This document shows, piece after piece, positions 32,088 through 42,499 of a stretch of 64,000 bases of DNA. Where the stretch lies: positions 1,183,001 through 1,247,000 of the forward strand of contig JAHQIY010000011.1 in assembly GCA_019054805.1 (NCBI GenBank), read 5' to 3'. Origin of the DNA: Brachionus manjavacas (taxonomy: Eukaryota; Rotifera; Eurotatoria; Ploima; Brachionidae). The notes beneath the pieces are model-generated. The model did not search any database. It saw only the letters and a list, made by a program, of their open reading frames with translations, and was not told the DNA's origin. A program made the translations under genes and the position numbers. Each line of letters begins with the position of its first letter. Positions within the stretch are counted from its first letter, which is position 1.

Positions 32088-35000
32088 GTGCTTCTTGATA
32101 TTCCATGTGTTGTCCAGCTTGGTGATGAAACCACTGTCACAACTAATCATTACGTGCAACTCCCGATAGAAATTCATCACGATACCTATTTTACTAACTT
32201 TCTTGTAGTTGATAAACTTCCGTATGACTCAGTTCTTGGTATGGACTTCGTCCTCAAATTCGACGTAATAATAAGGCCTACAAAGAAAACCATAAGTTTA
32301 GACCCCGACTACGATCTATATGATCCGCATCATCAGAATACTGAAGCCTTACAGCTTTACCTATATGAAGATCTATTTCTACCGGCAGGTTGTAACACAT
32401 TGGCTCTAACCAAAGCCACCAAACAGTACAATAGCAAAGCTTTCGTGTCACAAAATCCATACCTTACAGCTAGATTCCAGTTGTTGGTCGGCAAAGGATT
32501 GCTAGCTTATGAAGACCAAATCAGCTTGGATGTTACTAACTTTTCTCGAGCAGCTTTGTGTTTACCAAAAGCGACAATAGTGGGCAACCTTCAAACTGTA
32601 GACGAAGATTACTTCTACGTAATAGATATGGACTTCTCCGACGGATTAGAGGGTGAATCTATAGACAAACAACCTGAAGATCGAAATGCTACTAAGAGCA
32701 AAAAAAAAGATGAAGAAAATTTACCAGAGGGGGTCAATCTATCAAACACATGTCTGGAGGGAGACAGACTCAAACTTTTTAAAGAAGTCTTAATTGACTA
32801 TAACGAGTTATTCAACAAAAACTTAGCCAATCCAGGAGGTGCTTACAATGTTACTCACTCTATCGATACTAATAACAGCTTCCCAATCAATTCGGCACCC
32901 TACCGTGCTGGTGTAAAAGAAAAACAAGTGATTGAGGAACAAATTAGAGATATGCTTGATAAAAAGGTAATTCAGCCCTCTAGAAGTCCATGGTCTTCAC
33001 CGATTATACTCGTAGGCAAGAAGGATGGCAGCATTAGATTCTGCATTGATTACAGAAAGATTAACAAAGTCACAAAACGGGATGTATATCCCATTCCTCG
33101 TATTGACGACAGCCTCAATTCACTGGGAAAAGCTAAATTTTTCTCCTCGTTAGATCTTACTTCAGGATACTGGCAAATATCTATGGCTGAAGAAGACAGG
33201 GAAAAGACTGCTTTTATACGTCATTATGGCCTCTACGAGTTTCTAGCTATGCTATTCGGGTTGTGCAATGCCCCAGCAACTTTTCAGCGAAATATGGATG
33301 TTGCCCTTGCTGGTCTTAAATGGATATGCTGTCTTGTTTATCTGGATGACATAATCATTTTCTCTCAGACTTTCGAGGGGCACATCAGTCATTTAAAGCT
33401 TGTTTTTGATCGATTACGAGCTGCGAATTTGAGAATGAAAGGCTCAAAATGCTCCTTCTTCTGCAAGGAACTGATCTATTTAGGACATCAAGTATCTGCG
33501 GAAGGTCTCAGTCCTGATCCAAACAAAATTAAAGCCATCAACAACATAGCGCCACCTAGTAATAAATCCGAATTAAGAAGTTTCTTGGGTCTTTGTGGAT
33601 ATTATCGCAAATTTGTTAAAAATTTTGCAAGGATATCGTCAGATCTCTATCAATTAACACATGAAAACTCTCTCTTCGAATGGACATCGTATCACCAGGC
33701 CATATTTGACGAACTTAGAAGGTTATTCACCTCAGCACCAGTATTGAAGCATCCAAATTTTGACTACCCATTCATAGTGCAATGTGACACATGCGATAAA
33801 GGCTTAGGAGCTGTATTATGTCAGGTAATTGAGGGTGTCGAATGCGTTATTCAGTATTCTAGTAGGCCATTACAACCAGCGGAACGAAAGTGGACAGTAA
33901 GAGAAAAAGAAGCTCTTGCTATACTATGGGCATGCGAACAATTTCGACCGTTCGTAATTGAAAATAGATTTATTGTAGAGACGGATCATGAATCATTAAA
34001 ATGGTTAATGGAAGCTAAGACACCACCCAGATTAGTTAGATGGGCACTCAGACTCTCGGAGTTTGACTTTGACGTGCGGTACAAAAAAGGAATTGCTAAT
34101 GCTAACGCAGACGGATTGTCCAGGTTAGCAAGTATAACTGAAGATGCCAAAGCAGATGAGTTATTTCCACTAGAACCTTATCTATTAACACTTAATCGGT
34201 CGATTACAGGCTCATCGGCTGATCCGTTAGCAAGTATAGACCTAGCGAATGAACAAAAGAAAGACCCATTTTTATATACCATTTACAACACCCTGAAAAT
34301 GAATACTGGCACTGAATATAGCAACAATTTCTGCATAGTGGGTAGAATACTCTGCTATAAGGGACTTCAAGAGAAACCGGTAGTAGTTATACCACAACAA
34401 CTTGTGACTACTCTTCTTGACCATTATCATTCAAGTTCTTTATCTCATATTGGTAGGGATAAGATGTTCCAAAATTTAAGAAAAAAATTTTAATGGACTG
34501 GAATGTATAAAGATATCCGGAGGTGGGTACAAGCATGTTTAACTTGTAACAAAGTGAAACCTTTCCAACCTAGACGGCACGGATTGTTAAACCCAATCAA
34601 AACATCATATCCTTTTGAAATTGTTGGGATAGATATTCTTGGTCCCTTAAAAACAACAAAGAGGGGAAACAAATAGATGCTAGTGTTCATTGATTATTTT
34701 ACTAATTGGGTGGAAGCGTGTCCTTTGAAAACTCTTGAAGCTGAAGAGGTTGCCGTCAAATTTTATAAGGAAATCATAACCAGACATGGATGTCCATCCA
34801 AAGTCTTAACAGATCAAGGTACTCAGTTTACGTCTAAACTTTTTAAACAACTTTGTGAGAAGTTTCAAATCCATAAACTTGAGGCCAGTTCCAAGCATCC
34901 ACAAACGAATGGTAAGACAGAGCGTTTTATTAGGTTCTTATCCAATGCTTTAGCAACGGTAATAAAAAAAGATCAAAGTGATTGGGATAAGCTAATTGAT

Positions 35001-35468
35001 GATTGTTTGCTTGCATATCGGGTAACCATAAACCACACCATTCAAGAAAGTCCATTCTTCCTTTTATACGGAAGGGATGCAGTTTTACCAGGAGATTTAG
35101 TGTTTGGAGTACCAAGAGATACAGATCCGGATGAATCAGATGATAAGTTGGAGTACAAGGTCAAATTGTTAAATCGTTTGAAAAACAGTTACGAGATGAT
35201 AGAACTAAAATACGAAAAGCAAATGAATTATTACAAAGAAAGCTATGATAAAACACATAAAGCAGTTTGTTTTGCTATTGGGGCTCAAGTCATGGTTTAT
35301 TGGCCTGTGCCAAAGAAAGGATACACACAAAAACTGCTACCAAAATGGCAAGGGCCTTACCGAATAGTTGAGAAACTAGGGCCGGTGACGTATCGAATAG
35401 AAAGAGATGGCAAAACAATTGCAATTCATGTACAAAGATTAAGACTATACCAAGCATTCGACCAATAA
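32088..35468 (+). pseudogene. Gypsy element A pol (protease, RT, RNase H, integrase)
   Basis: In frame with gag but after a TAA. Order: rest of protease ([12 protein letters not shown]), RT with [31 protein letters not shown] and YLDDIIIFS, RNase H with [32 protein letters not shown] and NADGLSR, then the integrase HHCC finger (HIGRDK..CLTCN), core Asp residues in GIDILGPL and LTDQGTQF with Glu in TERF, and a C-terminal GPYRIVEKLGPVTYRI. Two more in-frame stops interrupt it: TAA 34491-34493 (KKF*WTGM) and TAG 34674-34676 (GNK*MLVF). Otherwise all catalytic residues are present. Codon use and GC content are clearly higher than in neighbouring DNA. Confidence 0.85.
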
Positions 35469-36075
35469 TCAGATGGTCTGAGGAGAATTTCGGTTATAGG
35501 GAATTAGGTTTAGGGCAGAATTCCTTGGTTTAATGGTAACAAAGTTTTTAGGGGCTGGATCCGGCAAACCTAGTTGATGCGTCAACCATAGTAAACGAAT
35601 GGAGTATGCCCTCGGTAGTGGACTACGAACAGCTACCTTCCCCCAAAGGGTCGGATCAGGCGTACCACAACAGACCGAAGACGGTGAGTAACACCCAGTC
35701 CGCGAGCCTGGCATGCCACCGTAGGAGACTAACTGCAATTCGTAGAAAAAAAAAAAAAAAAATTGCTTGGAAATTGAAATTGGTGTACGAATGAGGACAT
35801 TGCTGTTTAAAACAAGAGAAAGTGTGTTAGCGGCTTATTACAGTAATGAGAAGCTGGAATGCTACACAGTCTCTCTGGAGAAAATAATAATTAAAAGTCC
35901 TTAGTTTAAGTGTTAGTAACTTAATTGTTGCTAGTAGTTGTTACTTCATTAATAAAATAAAATAGAATTAATACAAAATGTTGCTAAACCTAATTTATAA
36001 CTGATAAGAAATACTCTTCGTATAAATGGACCAAGACTTTTGGATAAATGTGTGTGTGTTCTTAAACTTGAATTT
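35469..36075. other. Gypsy element A 3' untranslated region
   Basis: About 600 bp of less AT-rich DNA between the pol stop and the 3' LTR. It holds an A17 tract near 35745, but no convincing polypurine tract directly before the LTR, where (TG)n and TTAAACTTGAATT are found instead. Confidence 0.6.
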
Positions 36076-36162
36076 TGATAAGACATTTTAATAAATTCTT
36101 CAAAACAGCACTTTTCACTCTTTTATTATGAGCACTAACAAGTCGTTGACCGCACGTCAACA
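36076..36162 (+). repeat. 3' LTR of gypsy element A (87 bp)
   Basis: TGATAAGACATTTTAATAAA at the left end and CGCACGTCAACA at the right end. Includes a copy of the gag start codon and twelve codons. No 4-6 bp duplication is seen beside the two LTRs; instead the ~160-bp block follows directly. Confidence 0.75.
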
Positions 36163-36325
36163 GTTATGTCGAATAAAATTTTTAATACCAATTAAATTTG
36201 AATTTAAATTTGATAAAATTTTACTTTTGAAATTAAATTCGAAAACTGTCTGTTTTTGAATTAAAATTCGAATTTTATTTAAATTTGAAAAGCAATTTGA
36301 AATTAAATAAAAAAAAAAATATTAA
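36163..36325. repeat. Right copy of ~160-bp direct repeat flanking gypsy element A
   Basis: Starts GTTATGTCGAATAAAATTTT at the first base after the 3' LTR. The last ~75 bases, including ATTCGAAAACTGTCTG and AAATTTGAAAAGCAATTTGA, are identical to the left copy. Confidence 0.8.
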
Positions 36326-36535
36326 AATTTGAATAAAATATTTGAAAAATTTATAATTTAAATATTTATTTAAAATTCAAAAAGGTTTAATTTTTTGTAT
36401 TTGAATAACAGAATGTATCCAATGTTTCAAAAAAAAAATAATTTTAAGTTAAAGTTGTAAGCTTAGAAATTTAACTCGTTATATAATAGAATGTGTTTAA
36501 TTTTTTTCTAAAAATTTGAAAAAAAGGGTCTAGTC

Positions 36536-37209
36536 CAAAATGTGAACATTTTGTTCACATAATCTCTGGTCACATATTTGGTGACCAAAAGCTGGTCACA
36601 AAAAAAATATTCACCAAATTTTAGATTAAAAAAATAAAATTATAAAATAATTTAAAAAAGAAAAAAATTTAAAAACACTATTTTATAATGCGATTTTAAC
36701 TCTTATTCTTCAACACTATGATTAAACTAAAAATTACAATTTAGATTTCATCATTCTATTCAAAATTCAAAAAAAATTATTTATTTGGAAAGCAAAAATT
36801 AAGGATGAAAATATTGATTTAGAATCCGTTACTTTAGTTAAATCAAATTCCGATGATACACCAATAAATAACCAAGATAGTGATACCGAATTGAGTTTTA
36901 GCGAGAATTTATTTTTAATAGATAAGCAATTAAGCGTTTTAAATCTAAACGCAGGAGAAAAAGCAATGACTGAAATTACTACTTCTCAAGAAACTTTGAA
37001 TGTAGTAAAAACAGCACTCAGCAAACATGCAAACCCTGTACCGTGTAAAGTTGCATATGGAAAAAAAACTAATAAAAAAGGAATTTAATGTTCACAAAAT
37101 ATAAAAACTGGACTCAAAAAAATTTTTTTTTTTTTATTTTTCTATTTTGGTCACCAAATATGTGACCAGTGATTATGTGATCAAAATTTTCACATTTTCC
37201 ACTAGACCC
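36536..37209 (+). mobile_element. GGRTCTAG-ended inverted-repeat element 2
   Basis: Left end GGGTCTAGTCCAAAATGTGA; the right end reverse complement starts GGGTCTAGTGGAAAATGTGA. Similarity continues inward ~60 bp to CTGGTCACATATTTGGTGAC on both sides. The interior carries a ~95-codon remnant ending at 37088 (NLNAGEKAMTEITTSQETLN region) without recognisable transposase motifs. The GGTCACA/TGTGACC words are shared with elements 1 and the 54.8-kb hairpin. Confidence 0.7.
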
Positions 37210-37376
37210 GAAAAAAAATATTGTAAATTCTTTTTTAACTTGTAAAAAATTCATTTATTTATTTTTTGGCGAGCAAATTCTCTTTCAAAATAAAAATATA
37301 TGAAAAAAACTAAAAAACTAAAAAAAATATATAAATAATTCATAAGAATAATTTTTTATCCAATTGTTGAAAAACT

Positions 37377-37910
37377 GGATCTAGTCGGTTAGGTGAACAA
37401 TAGTTCATTTTTTATCTAAAAAATTCTTGTTCTCAGGTTTTGTGGGTTATTGTTTATTTAATTTAATAATTGCCGAAACTGATAAAAAAATGAGTAAATA
37501 ATTTTTTTGGTTTATTTTTTGAAGGAGCTTTAGAAATAGCATTTGCTCTGATCTGGCTGACTTAGAATTACCCTTTCAACAATCCCAGATACCTAAATGA
37601 GCTCTTTACTTAAATCTCTGCCTTTTAGAATAAATTATAAAAATTTAAGAAAATTAAAATTAATTTTTCACCCTTCAAGATTTTGACTTAGGGGGACATA
37701 GATTCATCTATTACGAAAAATTTACCTATTCCGCTCAACTTTAAATTTTCTATGTAATTATTTTTTCTATCATATTTTTTATCATTACATTAGCTTTTTT
37801 AAATTAGGTGAACAATTTTAGGATTTGATGAACTAATAGTTAATAAAACCTGAGAACAAGAATTTTTTCAGTAACAGGTGAATCATAGTTTACCTAACCG
37901 AATAGACACG
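37377..37910. mobile_element. GGRTCTAG-ended inverted-repeat element 3
   Basis: Left end GGATCTAGTCGGTTAGGTGA; right end reverse complement CGTGTCTATTCGGTTAGGTA. The two ends then share AAAAATTCTTGTTCTCAGGT, giving imperfect terminal repeats of ~80 bp. The non-coding core contains GGAGCTTTAGAAATAGCATT, also present in the copy at 50330. Confidence 0.7.
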
Positions 37911-37914
37911 ACTT

Positions 37915-38425
37915 AAGACATAAGTGAAAATTTACTTTCGTTTGGTGCATTTTAAAAAATACTCAATTTATAAAATATCCAAAACAGAGCGTATAAATTT
38001 TCTATAAATATTATCTAAAGGATCATTAATCACAAAGCCAAAGTCCAAATTTAAAAAAAAACCAAGTTTTCTGTGTTTTCAATACTAACTTAAAATTACT
38101 TTTTTATTTGAAACTGAAAAAAATATTTGAAACATCGCACTTTTCAATGTTATTTCAACATTGGATACATTTTGTAATTCAAACACAAAAAATTAAACCA
38201 TAAATTTTTTTATCATTTGTTAGGTTTATAAGTGGACCGTTTATTATTTGTTTTTAAAGACATATTCAGTCTAAAAAGCTCAAATGAAAAGTTAAACAGA
38301 CACACTTTAGTATATAAGTTGTTTTAAATATTGAGCCTGTAAAGTTTTGAAAAAATATAAAATAAAACTGTATCAATTTTTAATTATATATTCAAACTAA
38401 TTTTTTTCGCCTGACTTTCTTGGGT
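37915..38425. other. Gene-free stretch
   Basis: AT-rich; no supported feature. Confidence 0.4.
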
Positions 38426-38640
38426 CTACACTTCAGGAGCGCCGTGTAAGAGTAGACATGATCCAACTGTTCAAATTCTATCGCGGAGTCAACGCTGTAC
38501 GAAGGGTGAAACCTTTAGAACACTCTCTCTTGCAAGCAGGACCAGTTGGTAATATTAGAGGACACAGCAGAAGACTTTCTGGCCAAGTCACGAGCAAATG
38601 TCAGCAGCGAGCTAACTTCTTCATCAAAGAGTGAAACGCT
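38425..38640 (+). pseudogene. LINE ORF2 C-terminal fragment
   Basis: Reads ERRVRVDMIQLFKFYRGVNA, then RGHSRRLSGQVTSKCQQRAN and FFIKE, a TGA, and NAL. The TGA stands where WN of the conserved NEWNALP motif is expected, so it is a nonsense change from Trp. The HSRRLSGQ.TSKC block is the same family as the copy at 3205-3640. After 38640 the sequence diverges to AT-rich DNA. Confidence 0.75.
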
Positions 38641-38766
38641 TTGATATTTTATTTATTACATTTTTATATTTTATTTTATTCTCTATATTCTATAAATATT
38701 ATATTATTCTACTTAAATTTAATGGAATAAATAAACAAATTTGAGTTTTTCGTACTCCTACATTAA

Positions 38767-38943
38767 AATTGTCTCCGATTACCTTCAAAGGACATTTTGG
38801 ATCTGTTATGTAATAAACCAATTCCTTCGCCACCTCGACGAATAGTTACTTTACATTCCCGAGTTCTCAACGTTGAGGGTGTGCACATCTACACTCTTAC
38901 TTTAAAAGAAGATTGTTTTTTTTTTATAAGATTAGATGAATAA
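38767..38943 (+). pseudogene. Short coding-like frame of unknown origin
   Basis: A 58-codon open stretch ending in TAA with a natural-looking composition: RLPSKDILDLLCNKPIPSPP, then RRIVTLHSRVLNVEGVHIYT. No start codon and no family recognised. It could be the last exon or tail of an element-borne protein. Confidence 0.3.
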
Positions 38944-38984
38944 TAAAGTATTTTCTCCCCCCATTTAACGTTTCTCATTTACTC

Positions 38985-39300
38985 CTAATGAGGCGCAGGT
39001 TAATTTATCAGAAGTCGCGATGCCCAGAAGGGTCCACTCAGACATCACATTTTCAGCATACAGATAGAACCAGGGAACGATGCTATCTGTCATTCTAGCT
39101 GTAATTCGCGTTCCCAAAGTCTTAAGTCCTAAGTCGCGGACTCATGAGGCGCAGATTAATTTGTCATAAGTCGCGTTCCCGAAAGCGGGGAGCATTCAGA
39201 ATTAATTACATACACATTACAGACATAGCGATGCATAGCTAAGTTTCACATTCACACACACTACATTTAATAACACGTTTTCAAATTAAATAAAACGTTG
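38985..39300 (+). repeat. Probable 5' LTR/leader of gypsy element C
   Basis: Less AT-rich DNA with two copies of an imperfect ~35-bp unit (ATGAGGCGCAGGTTAATTTA at ~38989 and ATGAGGCGCAGATTAATTTG at ~39147), both followed by AGTCGCG. It precedes the gag of element C. TGGGGGTGG at ~39303 might be a primer-binding site. No second LTR copy is found after the element, so boundaries are uncertain. Confidence 0.4.
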
Positions 39301-39518
39301 TTTGGGGGTGGAATTATTATTCATTCTCAAAACGCACATTGTTAAAAAGTCAATCAACACTCAACCGCATGGATCCATTTTAATCGACGCCAAGATGGGC
39401 CTATGGGATATTTTGAAAACGATAACACATCAGGAACAAGAATCAGGAATAATAAAAAGTATAATAAAATTTATAGAATCAAGCATAGCACAAATAACTC
39501 CATCCTACAGCGCTTCCC

Positions 39519-41540
39519 GTGTTAAGCGGTACAACCGCGGTGTCTACAGCGCCAACGTTATCAAACCGCATACTAACACATCAAAGTAGAAATTACTACC
39601 AAATACTAGCTCCAAACGCATTCGACCCAAACAGTGACGATATCAAAGATTGGATCAAAAATTTCGATATGTTTTTCAAAATAAATAACATCCAAGACAA
39701 CAGGAAAGACATCATGTTTTTGAAGCTTGACCAAGAATGTAAGAAGAACGTTGACGAATATCCATTCAGCGAAAATGACAATCAGGCTTACCAACAATTG
39801 AAATCACTGCTGATCCAACTATACGAACGAGAGAACTCAAACCCGAAGAGATCTTTTTTATAGAGAAGACAACTCGAGAATGAGAACGTTCACCTGTTCG
39901 TGACACAACTCCGCATTGTATCAAAGAAGGCATTCCTAGGAGTAGACCAAAACGTACAAGACACTTTCATAGCAGATCAATTCATCGATGGATTAAAATC
40001 GACAGAAATCCAAATCAAGTTAAAGGTTGCAGGACCAACATTGAAATCCCTGAGTGAAATTACAGAGTAAGCATCGAGGTACGTAGAGGTATTGAACACA
40101 ACAACATTCTGGCCACATTCGTCCAAATTGTCCACAAATAAGACCAAAATATGAGGCGGGACTAATTACAAACAGTATTTCATCATATTCATCCCCGGTA
40201 CACCTTGTAAAGAAAAGCGACGGAAACGTTAGGCTAACAATCGACTCCCGCAAACTCAATAGGCTTACAATAAGAGATTGTTACCCACTTCCAAGAATTG
40301 ACGTTTTGCTATTAAACCTAAAGAATGCGAGGATCTTTTCAAAAATCGACTACGCATCGGGATACTTCCAAATCAGAATGTCCAAAGAAAGTCAACACCT
40401 CACAGCGTTCAATTGTGTATTCGGTCACTTCGAGTTCAGAGTATTACCAATGGGATTAGCAAACTCAGGAGCAATGTTCCAACGTTTCATGAACGAGATC
40501 TTCAAAGACCTTATCGGCAAAATCTGTATGATATACCTGGACGACATCATAATATTCTCAAAGACAGTTGAAGAACATTACGATCACATTCAACAAGTAC
40601 TCAATGTCATCCGACAATACGAATTAAAAATCAAGCTTTCCAAATGCCAGTTTTTCGAATTGCGATCGAGTACTTAGGTCACGTAGTCTCCAATGGAACA
40701 ATATCACCATCTCCAAGGAAGATAGAAGCTTTTCTAAAGTACCCAAGACCACAAAACGTTGACCAAGTAATCAGCTTCATTGGCCTAGCTTCGTACTACA
40801 GGAAGTTCATCAGAAATTTTGCAAAAATTGCCGCCCCGCTCCACAAACTAAACCATAAGCACACAAACTTTGAATGGTCACGAGATTGCGAGACATCTTT
40901 CCAGGCCCTCAAGAGCTATTTGATGTCACATAAAATTTTGGCAATACCAAACTTCACCAAAACGTTCAAATTAGAAACAGAGGCTAGCAATTACGGAATC
41001 GGCGCCGCGTTATCACAACAAAGAGGGAACGAACGATTATGGAGACCGATAGCCTGCTACTCGAGGGGCCTGTCAAAACCTGAAAAAAACATTTCAACAT
41101 CAAAAAAGGAATTATTAGCCATCGTAAACTCGATCGAACATTTCCGCGAATACTTATTCGGTCAAGAATTCATAGTAGTCACCGACCATCAGCCACTACA
41201 ATGGTTAAGAACGGTGAGAAACCCGGCACCTAGACTCGCACGCTGGATCATACGACTAGAATCATTCGATTTCAAAATCATGTATCGTAAAGGCACCAAA
41301 CACCAAAACGCCGATAGCCTTTCGAGATGGCCATTAAAATCTGACGATAACGTTAACAAACCAGACAACCATGATTTAATGATAAACATGCTTTACGACG
41401 AAGTAGAACAAATAAACACCATTCACTTCCAAGAGATAAACAAACCAGAGTGCAAGAAGTCAGACAGCGACATTGCGTGGTTCATAGAAATTTTGAGAAA
41501 TAACAAGGAGAAACCAAAAATTCACAAAACTACCTTTTCA
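39519..41540 (+). pseudogene. Gypsy element C, internally deleted gag-pol
   Basis: Gag: NYYQILAPNAFDPNSDDIKD to the stop at 39861, resuming in the same frame as QLENENVHLFVTQLRIVSKK. Near 40146 gag jumps straight into mid-RT (GLITNSISSYSSPVHLVKKS), so the zinc knuckle, protease and RT start are deleted. RT then has FSKIDYASGYFQIRM and [13 protein letters not shown] frameshift at about 40665 leads into IEYLGHVVSNGT and RNase H (ETEASNYGIGAALSQ with the first catalytic Asp replaced by Glu, KKELLAIVNS, VTDHQPLQWL and NADSLSRW). The element ends near 41535, where LINE sequence begins; integrase is missing. Confidence 0.8.
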
Positions 41541-41791
41541 ATTGGAATTATCATCTTTTCGAGTTGTATCTATAGCACATTCTATACTTGCTATGCTTAA
41601 AAGAACATTCACATATTGGAACGTCACTACTTTCAAAACCCTGTATACAATGTATGTGAGATCCAATCTTGAATATGCCGATCTATAACTCAAAAAGGAC
41701 AAAAAAGGACAACGCAAGGCTACTAAATTAGTACCGAAATTATGAAATTTAGACTTTGAAACAAGATTGAAAATGAATGATCTAACAACAC
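41540..41791 (+). pseudogene. LINE ORF2, left half (split by gypsy element B)
   Basis: Reads VVSIAHSILAMLKRTFTYWN, TTFKTLYTMYVRSNLEYADL, a stop, then QRKATKLVPKL and FETRLKMNDLTT, the conserved region after the RT domain of a jockey/CR1-like LINE. It continues in frame at 46988 when the inserted element and one copy of the target duplication are removed. Confidence 0.85.
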
Positions 41792-41943
41792 TGTTATAAA
41801 GTGAAAATTTATCCTTTTAGGTTTTTTAAGTTTTTATTCGGTCTTATGAATTTATTCCCCTCCAGGGGAGAAAGCAAGTTATTATATAGAAAAATTAAAT
41901 AATGAGCGAGGGGAAGATGGATTAAGTTTTGCTCGGCATAACA
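41792..41943 (-). repeat. 3' LTR of gypsy element B (152 bp)
   Basis: TGTTAT...ATAACA ends. Differs from the other LTR at a single base (CCAGGGGAG here, CCAGAGGAG there). The minus-strand polypurine stretch AAGGATGGGGGCG lies just before it (plus 41946-41958). ACAC precedes it and is repeated after the other LTR. Confidence 0.9.
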
Positions 41944-42499
41944 TACGCCCCCATCCTTAAGAAGAATGGGTCCTAATTCTTATTTAAGTTTAATGAGCTT
42001 GTTAAAAAAAAAAGGAAAAGAATGAAAAACAACAAAATTATCAACAAGAAAAAGGGTAAAAAAAAAAAAAACTTTGATCAACAAAAATGTTATACATAAG
42101 TCCGAATAGATCGGGTTGAGTTGATTGGTGTCTATCGCCTCTACACATATTGAACACTTATCTGTATGTTAGACGATCGACTGGACGTTTCATTCTAGTC
42201 GGGCGGCTACTTCTTTGATTAATAGAGGTAGCTGCCTCCTGTTCAACTGGGTAAAAAGGCTGAGGGTCTACTTGTACTAGCTGATCGCCTGAATCTAACT
42301 GACTTTGCTTTGCAATGCTTTCTTTCCTTAATTCAGGTCTCTTTTTATTATTTTGCTTCTGGTAATTCCTCTTGTCTCGCCCCTTTTTACCCTTTTTTGG
42401 TTGAGTTAGTGAACCAATTCAGTCTCATTTTCAGGTTGTTCAGTGGTAACTGTAGACAGACCAAAATACCTTTTTTACCTATTATGGTGTACTGTCCGA

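Noticed and set aside
32085..34676. Nuclear genetic code with TAA/TAG read as tyrosine
   Set aside because: Host genes in the window are open and end at TAA or TGA in the expected places; stops in other element copies fall at varied residues, so point mutation is the simpler reading.
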